Positions 41,884-52,388 of a stretch of DNA of 64,000 nt are shown here, one piece after another. Origin of the DNA: Intestinibacillus massiliensis. GTDB lineage: Bacteria > Bacillota > Clostridia > Oscillospirales > Butyricicoccaceae. Numbering within the stretch: the first letter of the stretch is position 1; each line of letters starts with the position of its first letter. The stretch spans positions 124,001-188,000 of the forward strand of contig JAJUJC010000001.1 of assembly GCA_029267335.1 (NCBI GenBank). The letters are read 5' to 3'. The notes below the pieces were generated by a model that worked only from the letters and a program-made list of their open reading frames with translations, had not been told where the DNA came from and searched no databases. Position numbers and translations under genes: made by a program.

Positions 41884-43797
41884 TTATACAAGCAGGCTGC
41901 ATACCGCGTTGGCATAAGCGCCCGGATCGTCGATCGGCATGCCCTCGATGAGCAGCGCCTGATCGTACAGAATGGTCGCGTACGTCGCGATCGTAGCAGT
42001 GTCGCCGCTTTCCTGCAAGGATTTGAGCTTCGCGAAGATTGCATGCTCCGGATTGAGCTCCAGCACACGCTCGGCCCGCATCTGCGCGTCACCGCCATTT
42101 TGCGCACGCAGCACCTTTTCCATTTCGAGCGACAAGCCGCCCTCGGTGGTCATGCAGCACGCATGGCTCTTGAGCTGACCGGTGAGCTGTACCTTCTTGA
42201 CCTTGTCACCCAGCGCATCCTTGACCGCTTTAAGCACCGACTCATTTTCTTCGCCGAGCTTGCGGAGCTGCTCTTTCTCTTCCTCGGTTTCAAGGTCGAG
42301 ATCGCTCTCCGTGATGGATTTAAAGGTTTTTCCCTGATAGCTTGCCATCATTTTGACGCAGAACTCGTCAATGTCATCGGTCAGGCACAGCACTTCGTAA
42401 CCCTTGTCACGCAGCTGCTCAAACCGCGGCAGCGCCTCGATCTTAGCAACATTCTCGCCGCAGGCATAGTAAATATCGGTTTGGCCTTCCTGCATACGGG
42501 AGACATACTCTTCGAGGGTGACAAGCTTGCCCTCGGTCGACGAATAGTACAGCAGCAGGTCCATGAGCATATCCTTGTGCGCACCATAGTTTACATATGC
42601 ACCGTACTTGAGTTGGCGACCGAATGCGCGAAAGAAGGTTTCATACTTTTCGCGTTCATTCTTTTGCAGATGGAGCAGTTCGCTCTTGATCTTTTTTTCC
42701 AAACTGCTTGCGATGACCTTGAGATGACGGTCGTGCTGGAGCAGTTCACGCGAGATGTTGAGGGAAAGATCTGCACTATCCACTAGTCCACGCACAAAGC
42801 TGAAGTGATCGGGCAGCAGATCGGCGCATTTGTCCATGATGAGTACGCCATTGGAATAAAGCTGAAGCCCCTTTTCGTAGTCCTTGGTATAGTAATCAAA
42901 CGGTGCGCGTGCCGGTACAAAGAGCAGCGCGTGATAGGTCGCCGCGCCCTCGGTGCTCGTGTGGATATGCAGCAGCGCGTCTTCGTAATCGAAGAACTTC
43001 GACTTGTAGAAATGGTTGTAGTCGTCGTCCGTCAGTTCCTTTTTCGACTTCTTCCAGATCGGAATCATCGAGTTCAGGGTGTCCAGCGTGGTGTAATCCT
43101 CATATTCGGCGGGTTTGTCGTCGGTGCCTGTGCCTTCCTTCACACGGCTATGTGTCATTTCCATGCGAATTGGGTAACGAATATAGTCGGAATACTTTTT
43201 CACGATGCTTTGCAGACGGAACTGCTCGAGATATTCATCGTACTGCTCGGTATCGGTATTGTCCTTGATGGTCAGAATAATATCGGTACCACGTTCCGCA
43301 CGGTCAGCATCCGAAATTGTATAGCCGTCGTCACCGCTCGATTCCCAGCAGGCGCATGCGCCGTCTGCGGTGCGGGTGACGACCTTGACATCTTTCGCCA
43401 CCATGAACGCCGCATAAAAGCCCACGCCGAACTGACCGATGATGTCAATATCCTCGGCGGATTCGCCCTCCTGCGACTTCATTTCCTGCTTGAACGCAAG
43501 TGAGCCGCTGCGCGCGATCGTGCCGAGGTTGCTCTCAAGCTCCTCCGCCGTCATGCCGCAGCCGCAGTCGGAAATCGTTAGGCGACGGTTTTCGCGGTCG
43601 ATGGTCAGCGTGATCGGCAACTGCTCGCGTGTGAGACCGCTATCGCCGCTTCGCATTGCATTAAAATAAAACTTATCCGTTGCGTCCGACGCGTTGGAGA
43701 TCAGCTCGCGCAAAAAAATCTCTTTGTGCGTGTAGATGGAGTTGATCATCAGATCAAGCAATCGTTTGGATTCGGTTTTGAATTGCTTCTTTGCCAT
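41884..43797 (-). CDS. htpG: HSP90 chaperone HtpG
   Basis: FLRELISNASDATDKF; IGQFGVGFYAAFMVA. Confidence 0.97.
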   Translation of the reverse strand: MAKKQFKTESKRLLDLMINSIYTHKEIFLRELISNASDATDKFYFNAMRSGDSGLTREQLPITLTIDRENRRLTISDCGCGMTAEELESNLGTIARSGSLAFKQEMKSQEGESAEDIDIIGQFGVGFYAAFMVAKDVKVVTRTADGACACWESSGDDGYTISDADRAERGTDIILTIKDNTDTEQYDEYLEQFRLQSIVKKYSDYIRYPIRMEMTHSRVKEGTGTDDKPAEYEDYTTLDTLNSMIPIWKKSKKELTDDDYNHFYKSKFFDYEDALLHIHTSTEGAATYHALLFVPARAPFDYYTKDYEKGLQLYSNGVLIMDKCADLLPDHFSFVRGLVDSADLSLNISRELLQHDRHLKVIASSLEKKIKSELLHLQKNEREKYETFFRAFGRQLKYGAYVNYGAHKDMLMDLLLYYSSTEGKLVTLEEYVSRMQEGQTDIYYACGENVAKIEALPRFEQLRDKGYEVLCLTDDIDEFCVKMMASYQGKTFKSITESDLDLETEEEKEQLRKLGEENESVLKAVKDALGDKVKKVQLTGQLKSHACCMTTEGGLSLEMEKVLRAQNGGDAQMRAERVLELNPEHAIFAKLKSLQESGDTATIATYATILYDQALLIEGMPIDDPGAYANAVCSLLV

Positions 43798-43888
43798 GGA
43801 AAACACCTCTTGATGATTTTATGGTTGTATACAGTTTCCATCATGGTTCAAATGCATTGCATTTTACTATAATGATGGAAAAACCTTT

Positions 43889-43915
43889 TTGGCACTCATG
43901 CGTTGTGAGTGCTAA
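43889..43915. promoter_or_regulatory. CIRCE-like (HrcA) operator upstream of htpG
   Basis: TTGGCACTC-N9-GAGTGCTAA versus CIRCE TTAGCACTC-N9-GAGTGCTAA (one mismatch). Confidence 0.85.
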
Positions 43916-44096
43916 CGCTATTATACTAGACCTTTTTTCGGTAAAAATCAAGAGTGTCATATAAAATTAACAAATTCACCCTGCATAGGGCGCGCATAAT
44001 ATCGCATGAAAATTTGCTTTTCTCTTGCACGCACGCGGGATATTCTGTATAATTGAGGGTATATAAGGAATGGAAACTTAAAGGAGGTCATTTATC

Positions 44097-45299
44097 ATGG
44101 GAAAGGCGCTCATTATCGGCGCGGGCGGTGTTGCCGGCGTTGCCATCCATAAATGCTGTCAGTATTCCGAGGTGTTCGACGAGATCATGATCGCGAGCCG
44201 CACCAAGGCGAAGTGCGATGCATTCGCGCAGGAGCTTGCGGGCAAGACCCGCACGCGCATCCGCACCGCAAAGGTCGACGCGAACAACGTACAGGAGCTG
44301 ATTGCGCTCATCGAGGAGTTCAAGCCCGACGTCGTGCTCAACCTCGCGCTCCCCTATCAGGATCTGACGATCATGGACGCATGCCTTGCGACCAAGACGC
44401 ACTATGTCGATACCGCAAACTACGAGCCGGAGGACACGGCGAAGTTCGAGTACAGCTGGCAGTGGGCATATCGCGAACGCTTTAAGGAAGCGGGTATCTG
44501 CGCGGTGCTTGGTTCGGGCTTTGATCCGGGCGTGACAGGTGTGTTCTCTGCATATGCGCTCAAGCATCAGTTCGATGAGATCAACTATATTGATATTCTC
44601 GACTGCAACGGCGGCGACCACGGCTATCCGTTTGCCACCAACTTCAACCCCGAGATCAACATCCGCGAGGTCACAGCAAACGGTTCCTACTGGGAGGATG
44701 GTCACTGGGTCGAGACCGCGCCGATGGAAATCAAGCGTGAGTATGACTTTAAGGGCGTGGGCAAGAAGGATATGTATCTGCTGCACCATGAGGAGCTGGA
44801 GTCCCTCGGTATCAATATTCCGGGTATCAAGCGCATTCGCTTCTTCATGACCTTCGGTCAGAGCTATCTGACCCATCTGCAGTGCCTGCAAAATGTCGGC
44901 ATGACCTCGATCGAACCGATCGACTTTGAGGGCAAGCAGATCGTACCGCTGCAATTCCTCAAGGCGGTCCTGCCCGACCCGGCAAGCCTCGGCCCGCGCA
45001 CGGTCGGCAAGACCAATATCGGTTGCATCTTCCAGGGCAAGAAGGATGGTAAGGACAAGACCTACTATCTCTACAATATTTGCGATCATCAGGAGTGCTA
45101 TCGCGAGGTCGGCTCCCAGGCGATCTCCTACACGACCGGTGTGCCCGCAATGATCGGCGCGGCACTCGTAATGACCGGCAAGTGGTGCAAGCCCGGCGTT
45201 TACAACGTGGAAGAGTTCGATCCGGATCCGTTCATGGATCTGCTCAACCGCTTCGGTCTGCCGTGGGAAGAGGATTTCAACCCCACGCTGGTCGACTGA
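44097..45299 (+). CDS. Saccharopine dehydrogenase-family protein, probable carboxynorspermidine dehydrogenase
   Basis: ALIIGAGGVAGVAIHKCCQ; adjacent to nspC-like gene. Confidence 0.93.
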   Translation: MGKALIIGAGGVAGVAIHKCCQYSEVFDEIMIASRTKAKCDAFAQELAGKTRTRIRTAKVDANNVQELIALIEEFKPDVVLNLALPYQDLTIMDACLATKTHYVDTANYEPEDTAKFEYSWQWAYRERFKEAGICAVLGSGFDPGVTGVFSAYALKHQFDEINYIDILDCNGGDHGYPFATNFNPEINIREVTANGSYWEDGHWVETAPMEIKREYDFKGVGKKDMYLLHHEELESLGINIPGIKRIRFFMTFGQSYLTHLQCLQNVGMTSIEPIDFEGKQIVPLQFLKAVLPDPASLGPRTVGKTNIGCIFQGKKDGKDKTYYLYNICDHQECYREVGSQAISYTTGVPAMIGAALVMTGKWCKPGVYNVEEFDPDPFMDLLNRFGLPWEEDFNPTLVD

Positions 45300-45365
45300 G
45301 TGTGACCAAAAAGGGTCAGCCGTTTTGGCTGACCCTTGATTTTCGTATCAGAAAGGACTCATTTC

Positions 45366-46496
45366 ATGGATTTTTTGCAGTTCCCCACCCCGTGTTTTGT
45401 GGTTGATGAAACGCTGCTGCGGCACAATCTGGAGCTGCTGCGTGATGTCGCAGACCGTTCGGGTGCAAAAATTTTACTTGCGCAGAAGGCGTTCTCTATG
45501 TTTTCGCTTTATCCGCTGATCGCACAATATCTGAGCGGCACGACCGCAAGCGGGCTGCATGAAGCACGGCTCGGACACGAATATTTCCCAGGTCAAACGC
45601 ATGTGTTCTCTCCTGCGTATCTGCCGCAGGAGTTCGATGAATTGCTCGGCATCGCAGATCACTTTGTGTTCAATTCGTTTGCACAATGGGAGAAATACGG
45701 TGCGCGCGCCAAGGCGGTGGGCAAGTCGTGCGGCATCCGCATCAATCCGGAGTGTTCCACGCAAGAGAGCGAGCACGCAATCTACGACCCGTGCGCGCCC
45801 GGCTCGCGTCTGGGCACGACGCGGGCAAACTTCCGTCCGGAACTGCTGGACGGCGTAGACGGATTGCACATCCACACATTGTGCGAGCAGGGCTTTGATG
45901 CACTGGAAACCACGCTGCGCGCATTTGAGCGCGATTTTGGCAGCTATCTCCACGGGATGAAGTGGATCAATCTGGGCGGCGGACATCATATCACGCGCGA
46001 GGACTACGACCGCGAAGGGCTGATCGCCTGCGTACGCCGTCTGCGCGAGACCTACGGTGTCGAAGTCTATCTCGAACCGGGGGAAGCCGTCGTGCTCAAT
46101 ACCGGATTTTTGGTCTCTTCCGTGTTGGAAACCATGCACAATCATGTGGATATTGCGATCCTCGACACCTCGGCCGCCTGCCACATGCCGGATGTGATCG
46201 AAATGCCCTATCGGCCGCCGGTACTCAATGCCGACGAGCCGCAGGTCAAAGCGCATACCTACCGTTTGGCGGGACCGACCTGCCTCGCAGGCGATGTGAT
46301 CGGAGATTATTCGTTCGATGCCCCGCTTGCGGAGGGAGACCGTGTTGTATTCGGTGATATGGCGCTCTATACGATGGTTAAGACCAACACATTCAACGGC
46401 ATGAACCTGCCCTCGATTGCAATTCGGCACGAGGACGGTTCGGCAGAGATCGTCAAGACCTTTGGATATGAGGATTTTAAGAACCGTCTGTCTTAA
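45366..46496 (+). CDS. nspC: Carboxynorspermidine decarboxylase (start MDFLQFPTP)
   Basis: LAQKAFSMFSLYPLIAQYLSGTTASGLHEARLG; INLGGGHHITREDYD. Confidence 0.93.
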   Translation: MDFLQFPTPCFVVDETLLRHNLELLRDVADRSGAKILLAQKAFSMFSLYPLIAQYLSGTTASGLHEARLGHEYFPGQTHVFSPAYLPQEFDELLGIADHFVFNSFAQWEKYGARAKAVGKSCGIRINPECSTQESEHAIYDPCAPGSRLGTTRANFRPELLDGVDGLHIHTLCEQGFDALETTLRAFERDFGSYLHGMKWINLGGGHHITREDYDREGLIACVRRLRETYGVEVYLEPGEAVVLNTGFLVSSVLETMHNHVDIAILDTSAACHMPDVIEMPYRPPVLNADEPQVKAHTYRLAGPTCLAGDVIGDYSFDAPLAEGDRVVFGDMALYTMVKTNTFNGMNLPSIAIRHEDGSAEIVKTFGYEDFKNRLS

Positions 46497-46502
46497 AAAA
46501 GC

Positions 46503-46547
46503 AAAAAAAGGACGCGCAGAGCATAAAGCCTGCGCGTCCTTTTTTAT
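46503..46547. terminator. Bidirectional terminator
   Basis: AAAAAAAGGACGCGCAgagcataaagccTGCGCGTCCTTTTTT. Confidence 0.8.
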
Positions 46548-47068
46548 TCGTCATCAAAGTCACGATACATCAGACTGGGCTGAATGCCCTCGTTATTCTG
46601 GTATTTTCCGCTGCTGTAGCGGTCGTAATCTCCCAAAATATCGTGGTAATAAATCTGGCATACTTCTGCGTTCGGATAGATGCGAATGGGCTGTACGCAA
46701 AAGATTTCCAGTGTCCAGTAGCCTTCAAAGCCGACATCGCCAAAGCCTGCAGTCACATGGATGAACAGTCCCAGACGCCCCGTCGAGGAACGTCCCTCGA
46801 GCATTGGTACGAAGCGGTCGGTTTTGGTGTACTCGTTCGTACGACCAAGGTAGAGGCGGCGCGGCTGCAGCACCAACCCCTTTTCGGGAATGATCAGGTG
46901 CTCGGTCTCGTTGGGGGTTTTCATATCGAGCACATCATTTTTATAAACGAGCAGCTCGTTTGCAAGCGATAGATTATAGCTGTTGGGATTGATCCGCTTT
47001 TCGTCAAACGGCTCAATCACGATTTCCTTGCCGATGTGCCGCTTGATTTCGCGTCCAGATAAGATCAT
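46544..47068 (-). CDS. dcd: dCTP deaminase
   Basis: NPNSYNLSLANELLVY; MLEGRSSTGRLGLFIHVTAGFGDVGFEGYWTLEI. Confidence 0.93.
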   Translation of the reverse strand: MILSGREIKRHIGKEIVIEPFDEKRINPNSYNLSLANELLVYKNDVLDMKTPNETEHLIIPEKGLVLQPRRLYLGRTNEYTKTDRFVPMLEGRSSTGRLGLFIHVTAGFGDVGFEGYWTLEIFCVQPIRIYPNAEVCQIYYHDILGDYDRYSSGKYQNNEGIQPSLMYRDFDDE

Positions 47069-48273
47069 GATGCATCTCCCTTCGGGTGGATGGGCTTGCC
47101 CTCGATAAAACGAACAAGCTCGGGGCTAAAATTGTTTTGGTGATAGAGGAACAGCACCAGATCAGGCTTGCCGCCGCGCAGCAAGTCAGCAAAGGTCGCC
47201 TGTTCCTGATAATAGCGCGGGTCGATGATTTCAACCTCGGAAAAAAGTGCGGTGAAGTAATCGGTGGTCGGATCCTGAAAGGAATCCTTCAGCAGAAGCA
47301 CATGCTGCTGCACGCGCGCATGGGGATTGACGACACGGTAATAACCAAGATTTTCCGTATACACATCGGAGTAGGTGACGGTATCCTTCCCCCGCCCCGC
47401 CCCGATGATTTTCTCACGCGGCACCGGTTCGGTGTCGTCCACACTGGTGTAGTAGCGCACATCCTGCGTATTTCGCAGCACACATACCGGAACCTGCGTT
47501 TCACGCGGCAGCGCATAGGAAAGCTGACGGTTGAGATCGCCATCATAAGTGCGGGGCAGCCACTCCAGAGAGACATCCTGCCTCACTGCGTTGGAAGCGG
47601 AATCAAGTGTGCCACTGCTTTCGAGTTGCGCGCGGATGTATTCCATAGCATCGAGCGCACCTGCGGCATTCCAGTGAAAATCGGTGGGAAAATACAGATT
47701 TTTCAGCTCTTCCGGTGTATATACCTGTTCGAAATAGCTGACGAGATCGATGAGCTGTAAATTATCCACGCCTTGCATCGCCTGCAGCGTTTGCGCGCGG
47801 TTGTCCTCGCCGACCCGGTTGCTGATATAATCGGGAGCGAGCCGATAAAGCGCACCGGTTTTAAACGGCACCATCGCATAGGCAAAGTGCGTTTCCGGAT
47901 GCGTTCGCGCCAAATTCGTCAGCGCACCGGTATAGCGCGGCAACTGCCAGTCTACGCGCTCGTATTCCTGCGACATCAGCCAGCGATCATCGGCAATATA
48001 GAGACCGCGCACACGGTTTTTTCCCATCGCAAGCTGCATACGGGAATAGAACGCAAGCAGTTTTTCGCGAAACGGAAACTGATCGACCACATAATCGCGC
48101 AGCGCGGGTGCCAAATACGATAGCGTGGGATGTTCCATGTCCGGTATCTGGCGCAGGCTGCGGTTTTCTGTTTTTGTGACAACGGCATCCGGCTGTACCA
48201 CACCCAGAATGGGGACGGTGAACAAAACAGCCAGAAATCCGATCATCAGCAGCCAGTTTGTAAGTTTTTTCAT
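47065..48273 (-). CDS. DHHW/AlgX-like acyltransferase accessory protein (start MKKLTNWLL)
   Basis: Signal anchor; FPTDFHWNAAGALDAMEYI; VLLLKDSFQDPTTDYFTALFSEVEIIDPRYY; next to MBOAT. Confidence 0.85.
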   Translation of the reverse strand: MKKLTNWLLMIGFLAVLFTVPILGVVQPDAVVTKTENRSLRQIPDMEHPTLSYLAPALRDYVVDQFPFREKLLAFYSRMQLAMGKNRVRGLYIADDRWLMSQEYERVDWQLPRYTGALTNLARTHPETHFAYAMVPFKTGALYRLAPDYISNRVGEDNRAQTLQAMQGVDNLQLIDLVSYFEQVYTPEELKNLYFPTDFHWNAAGALDAMEYIRAQLESSGTLDSASNAVRQDVSLEWLPRTYDGDLNRQLSYALPRETQVPVCVLRNTQDVRYYTSVDDTEPVPREKIIGAGRGKDTVTYSDVYTENLGYYRVVNPHARVQQHVLLLKDSFQDPTTDYFTALFSEVEIIDPRYYQEQATFADLLRGGKPDLVLFLYHQNNFSPELVRFIEGKPIHPKGDAS

Positions 48274-48283
48274 TGTGACCACC

Positions 48284-49684
48284 TCAGAATCGGAAATAGA
48301 TAAACGGGTTATAGGTAGAGTTGGCAAGATACAGCACGCACAGCGCAAGCGCGCCCAATCCGCCGATCACCTTGACGGGAAGCTCGACCGCTCCGCCGCA
48401 TCGCGCGCGCATGCGTTGATACAGACCGGTCATGAACGGCGTGCTTGCAAGCACAGCGAGCGCGATCACAAGCAGATTGTCATGCAGCAACAGCCGAGCG
48501 GTTGCATCTACTGCGCCTGCATGCGAAAAACCGAACATCGCGCGTAAAAAACTTGCCGCGCTATGCATGGAGTCTGCACGGAAAAAGACCCAACCGATCG
48601 TCACAGCGAGCATCGCATAGCCGTGGCGGAGCACACGCGGCAGCCTGTCCAGTAGCGCGCCAAACCGTCGTTCCACAAGCAACAGCAAGCCGTAATAAAG
48701 TCCCCAAAAGAGAAAGGTCCACGCTGCGCCATGCCACATCCCCGTGAGCAGCCAGACGATCAGCAGATTGCATACCTGCCGTCCTGCGGCGCAGCGGTTA
48801 CCGCCGAGCGGAATATAGACGTAGTCGCGAAACCAAGTGGAGAGCGACATGTGCCAGCGCCGCCAGAAATCCTTAACGCTTTGGCAGATGTAAGGATAAT
48901 TGAAGTTCTCAAGGAATTCAAAGCCGAACATGCGCCCCAGACCGATGGCCATGTCGGAATAGCCGCCGAAATCAAAATAAATCTGCAAGGTGTAGCAGAT
49001 CGCACCGATCCATGCCGATGCGGTCGACAGGTGCGCGGCGGGCAGCTTGAACAGTTCATCTGCGACCGCGCCGAGCGCATTGGCAAGCAGCACTTTTTTC
49101 GACAGTCCGACAAGAAACCGGCTGATGCCTGATGCAAACTTGTCCACGGTGTGCGTGCGGTGCTCGATCTGATCCATGACCGTTGTATAGCGCACGATCG
49201 GCCCCGCGACAAGCTGCGGAAACGCTGCAATATACAGCGCCACACGGTCGATCCTGCGCTGCGGCGCCGCATCCTGCCGATAGACGTCGATGACATAGCT
49301 CATTGCCTGAAAGGTGTAGAAGGAGATGCCCATCGGCAGCGCGATCGTGGGCACGGACAGCGTACGATGCAGTATAATCTCTAAATTATCCACCGCAAAA
49401 TTGGTGTATTTGAATACACCGAGCAGCGCGAGATTGCAGATGACGGACAGCACAAGCCATGCTTTGCGTCCCCTGCGCTGCGGATCTGCGACCAGCAGAC
49501 CAAATACATAGTTCATTGCGATCGAGCCGAGCATGAGCGCAATATAATGCGGCTCACCCCAAGCGTAGAATAGCAGGCTGACCAGTAAAAATACCGTATT
49601 CCGGCAGATTTTGGGCAGCGCATAATATGCGATAAGCACAATGGGTAAGAAATAAAAGAGAAATAGAATACTGCTGAATACCAT
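48284..49684 (-). CDS. MBOAT-family O-acyltransferase
   Basis: multi-TM; FWRRWHMSLSTWFRDYVYIPLGGN; LLTGMWHGAAWTFLFWGLYYG. Confidence 0.95.
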   Translation of the reverse strand: MVFSSILFLFYFLPIVLIAYYALPKICRNTVFLLVSLLFYAWGEPHYIALMLGSIAMNYVFGLLVADPQRRGRKAWLVLSVICNLALLGVFKYTNFAVDNLEIILHRTLSVPTIALPMGISFYTFQAMSYVIDVYRQDAAPQRRIDRVALYIAAFPQLVAGPIVRYTTVMDQIEHRTHTVDKFASGISRFLVGLSKKVLLANALGAVADELFKLPAAHLSTASAWIGAICYTLQIYFDFGGYSDMAIGLGRMFGFEFLENFNYPYICQSVKDFWRRWHMSLSTWFRDYVYIPLGGNRCAAGRQVCNLLIVWLLTGMWHGAAWTFLFWGLYYGLLLLVERRFGALLDRLPRVLRHGYAMLAVTIGWVFFRADSMHSAASFLRAMFGFSHAGAVDATARLLLHDNLLVIALAVLASTPFMTGLYQRMRARCGGAVELPVKVIGGLGALALCVLYLANSTYNPFIYFRF

Positions 49685-49831
49685 AGGTCCTGTTCCCCGT
49701 CCCCCATGTCTGCGCGTCGGTGGCAGACCGGTTCAAAATACAATAAGTGTATCACAAAAACGCGCTTATCGCAAGACGACAGTGCCTGCCGCAGACACGA
49801 AAAAGCGGACGTAAAAACGTCCGCTTTGTGC

Positions 49832-50845
49832 TTATTGTGCAAATAGATGGTCAAGAAGCTGTTCGATCGCAAGCGCTGTGCGTGTCGTGGAAAGACGTTC
49901 CTCCAGTTCCTCGTCCAAGGCGGATACAAGTGTGCGGGCTTGTTGCAGATACTCGGTCGCACGACCCTTCAGCACGGTATAGCGCTCTGCGATCATGCGC
50001 AGTTGCGCCACATGCCGCTCATCCGTCCCACCCTGTACCGCCGCTGTGTACAAATCAATGATCTCATCTCCGGTGCGTGTCGGAAAATACTCGTGGGGTG
50101 CGGTGCTGTCAAAGACGCACACTCCCCTTTCTCGAATAACAACCATATCAAGGCTATCGGTATCAAATGAGCAATGATAGACCTCAACAGCCCATCCCGC
50201 GCGCTGCGCCGCTTGCGCGATTTTGCGCAAAAAAGTTGATTTTCCGGTTCCCGGTCGTCCTTTTAGGAAATAACGATGCGGAATATCCACGGTCAGACAT
50301 GCGATGTAATCGACTGCACCATCCGGTGTGCCTGCGCCGAAAAAGGCATCGGTGCGCACGCCTGTGGTCCCATCCGCATCCGCGCCCTCGGTCAGGCGGT
50401 CACAAAATGCGGCGGCGAGCGCATCGAGCTGCGCGTGATCGGTCTCATGCATGTAGATTGCTTCCCACGCATCGTGCACCCGCAGCGCCGCTGCTGACTG
50501 TGTATAAGCGCTGTCGAGCGCTTCCTGAATGCCGTCACGCGCGTCGTTTTGCAGCAGACCGTCGACATGACGGCTACGGTCGAGCCAAAGTGGCGTATCG
50601 AGTACGGCACGACCGCTTTCGGGCAGAATAAAGCCGGTCACCGCGCCGTCGAGCGGGCGATGGAGAATGTCAAGACGACGACTGCGCTCCTGCGCCAGCG
50701 TAATGGCGGCGCCTTCGATCGCGCGTAAGACACGGGTGGGATACCCCGTGGTGTGGACAACATGCGGCAGTGTGGACAAGCGCGCAGGCGCAAGGTCTAT
50801 GTAGCCTTGCGCGCTGTTGGCGCTGAGAAAATAATGATAGATCAA
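49832..50845 (-). CDS. PRK06851-like P-loop ATPase
   Basis: KGRPGTGKSTFLRKIA; YHCSFDTDSLDMVVI; FDSTAPHEYFPTR. Confidence 0.8.
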   Translation of the reverse strand: MIYHYFLSANSAQGYIDLAPARLSTLPHVVHTTGYPTRVLRAIEGAAITLAQERSRRLDILHRPLDGAVTGFILPESGRAVLDTPLWLDRSRHVDGLLQNDARDGIQEALDSAYTQSAAALRVHDAWEAIYMHETDHAQLDALAAAFCDRLTEGADADGTTGVRTDAFFGAGTPDGAVDYIACLTVDIPHRYFLKGRPGTGKSTFLRKIAQAAQRAGWAVEVYHCSFDTDSLDMVVIRERGVCVFDSTAPHEYFPTRTGDEIIDLYTAAVQGGTDERHVAQLRMIAERYTVLKGRATEYLQQARTLVSALDEELEERLSTTRTALAIEQLLDHLFAQ

Positions 50846-50896
50846 AGTATATCAGCCCCTTCCGGAGAACGATATGCGCAGCACGTCGCGTTTATG

Positions 50897-52375
50897 TCAC
50901 AAAATGATGCAAATAAGCCCACCGCTGCCCTCATTGATGATTTTTGCGAGTGTCTCCTGAATCTTGCCGCGTGCCGCCTCCGGCATACGGCTGAGCTTAT
51001 TGTTCAGCCCCTCGCCCACCAGCTCACTGAGTGATTTGCCGAAAATATTGCTTTCCCAAATTTTTTCCGGCTGCTCGTCAAAGCCACTGAGCAGATAGTG
51101 CACCAGATCCTCAGACTGCTTTTCGCTGCCCACAATCGGTGAGACCTCGGTTTGAATATCCGCACGAATCAGATGTATTGACGGTGCGCTTGCACGCAGC
51201 TTGACGCCGTAGCGTCCACCCTGCCGCACGATCTCCGGCTCTTCCAGTGTAAGCTCGTCGAGCGAGGGCATCACAATGCCATATCCCGTCGCGCGCGCCT
51301 GCTCGAGCGCACCGCTGATGCGTTCATATTGCTTTTTGGCGGAGGACAGCTCCGCCAGGACCGGAATAAGATCGGCTTCGTCCCGGATGTCTACGCCGGT
51401 CTGCTCGCCCACGATGCCGTAGAACACCTCGCTCGGTACATCAACACGCAGACGGGCATTGCCGCTGCCCAGATTCATATCGCTGACCGCAGATGCGGAG
51501 ATATATTCGTTCTGTGCGATCGCGGTAGCTGCGGCGGACAGATCGCGCATTTTGCCGATGCGCGCAGCGGCGTCGCGGATTGTACTGTAGATGGCGGTTT
51601 GCACCGCATGCCCCTGCGGCAGCGAGCCGATAAAGCGCGGCAGCTCCACGCCGATCTCACGCACCGGAAATTCATACAGCACGCTTGTCAGAATCTCTGC
51701 AATGCCCCGCGTATCGAGCGCCATGCAGTCGACTGCCATCGGTTCGATGCCGTGCTTTTCACGCAGTTCCTCGCAGACCGCGTGCGCGGCAGGGCCGTTG
51801 GGGTCGCGCGAATTGACAAGTGTCAGAAAGGGCTTTCCCAGTGTTTGCAGTTCGGAAATCACGCGATCCTCGGCGGCGATATAGCTGTCGCGCGGGATTT
51901 CCGTGATCGTGCCGTCTGTTGTGACCACAAGCGCAATGGTCGAGTGCTCCGCTACGACCTTGCGGGTGCCGATCTCCGCGGCAACGCTCATCGCGATGGG
52001 CTCGTCACTCCACGGCGTCGATACCATACGCGGTTCATCATCTTCGGTCGCGCCGAGCGCGCCCTCGACCAGATAGCCTACGCAGTCGACCAGACGCACG
52101 CGGCAGCTTCCGCCGCCCGCAGTCTTGATCTCCGCCGCTTCCTCCGGTACGAATTTCGGCTCTGCGGTCATGATCGTGCGTCCCGAACCCGACTGCGGCA
52201 GTTCATCCTTGGCGCGTTCACGCTTATAGACATTTTCGATGCCGGGAATGACCATGGTTTCCATGAAGCGCTTGATAAAAGTCGATTTACCGGTGCGCAC
52301 CGGCCCTACGACACCGATGTAGATGTCGCCGCCTGTGCGCCGTCCGATGTCCTCATACAGACTGTTCTGTTCCAT
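50897..52375 (-). CDS. spoIVA: Stage IV sporulation protein A (spore coat ATPase)
   Basis: MEQNSLYEDIGRRTGGDIYIGVVGPVRTGKSTFIKRFMETMVIPGI. Confidence 0.97.
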   Translation of the reverse strand: MEQNSLYEDIGRRTGGDIYIGVVGPVRTGKSTFIKRFMETMVIPGIENVYKRERAKDELPQSGSGRTIMTAEPKFVPEEAAEIKTAGGGSCRVRLVDCVGYLVEGALGATEDDEPRMVSTPWSDEPIAMSVAAEIGTRKVVAEHSTIALVVTTDGTITEIPRDSYIAAEDRVISELQTLGKPFLTLVNSRDPNGPAAHAVCEELREKHGIEPMAVDCMALDTRGIAEILTSVLYEFPVREIGVELPRFIGSLPQGHAVQTAIYSTIRDAAARIGKMRDLSAAATAIAQNEYISASAVSDMNLGSGNARLRVDVPSEVFYGIVGEQTGVDIRDEADLIPVLAELSSAKKQYERISGALEQARATGYGIVMPSLDELTLEEPEIVRQGGRYGVKLRASAPSIHLIRADIQTEVSPIVGSEKQSEDLVHYLLSGFDEQPEKIWESNIFGKSLSELVGEGLNNKLSRMPEAARGKIQETLAKIINEGSGGLICIIL

Positions 52376-52388
52376 TTTTCGCCCTCCC

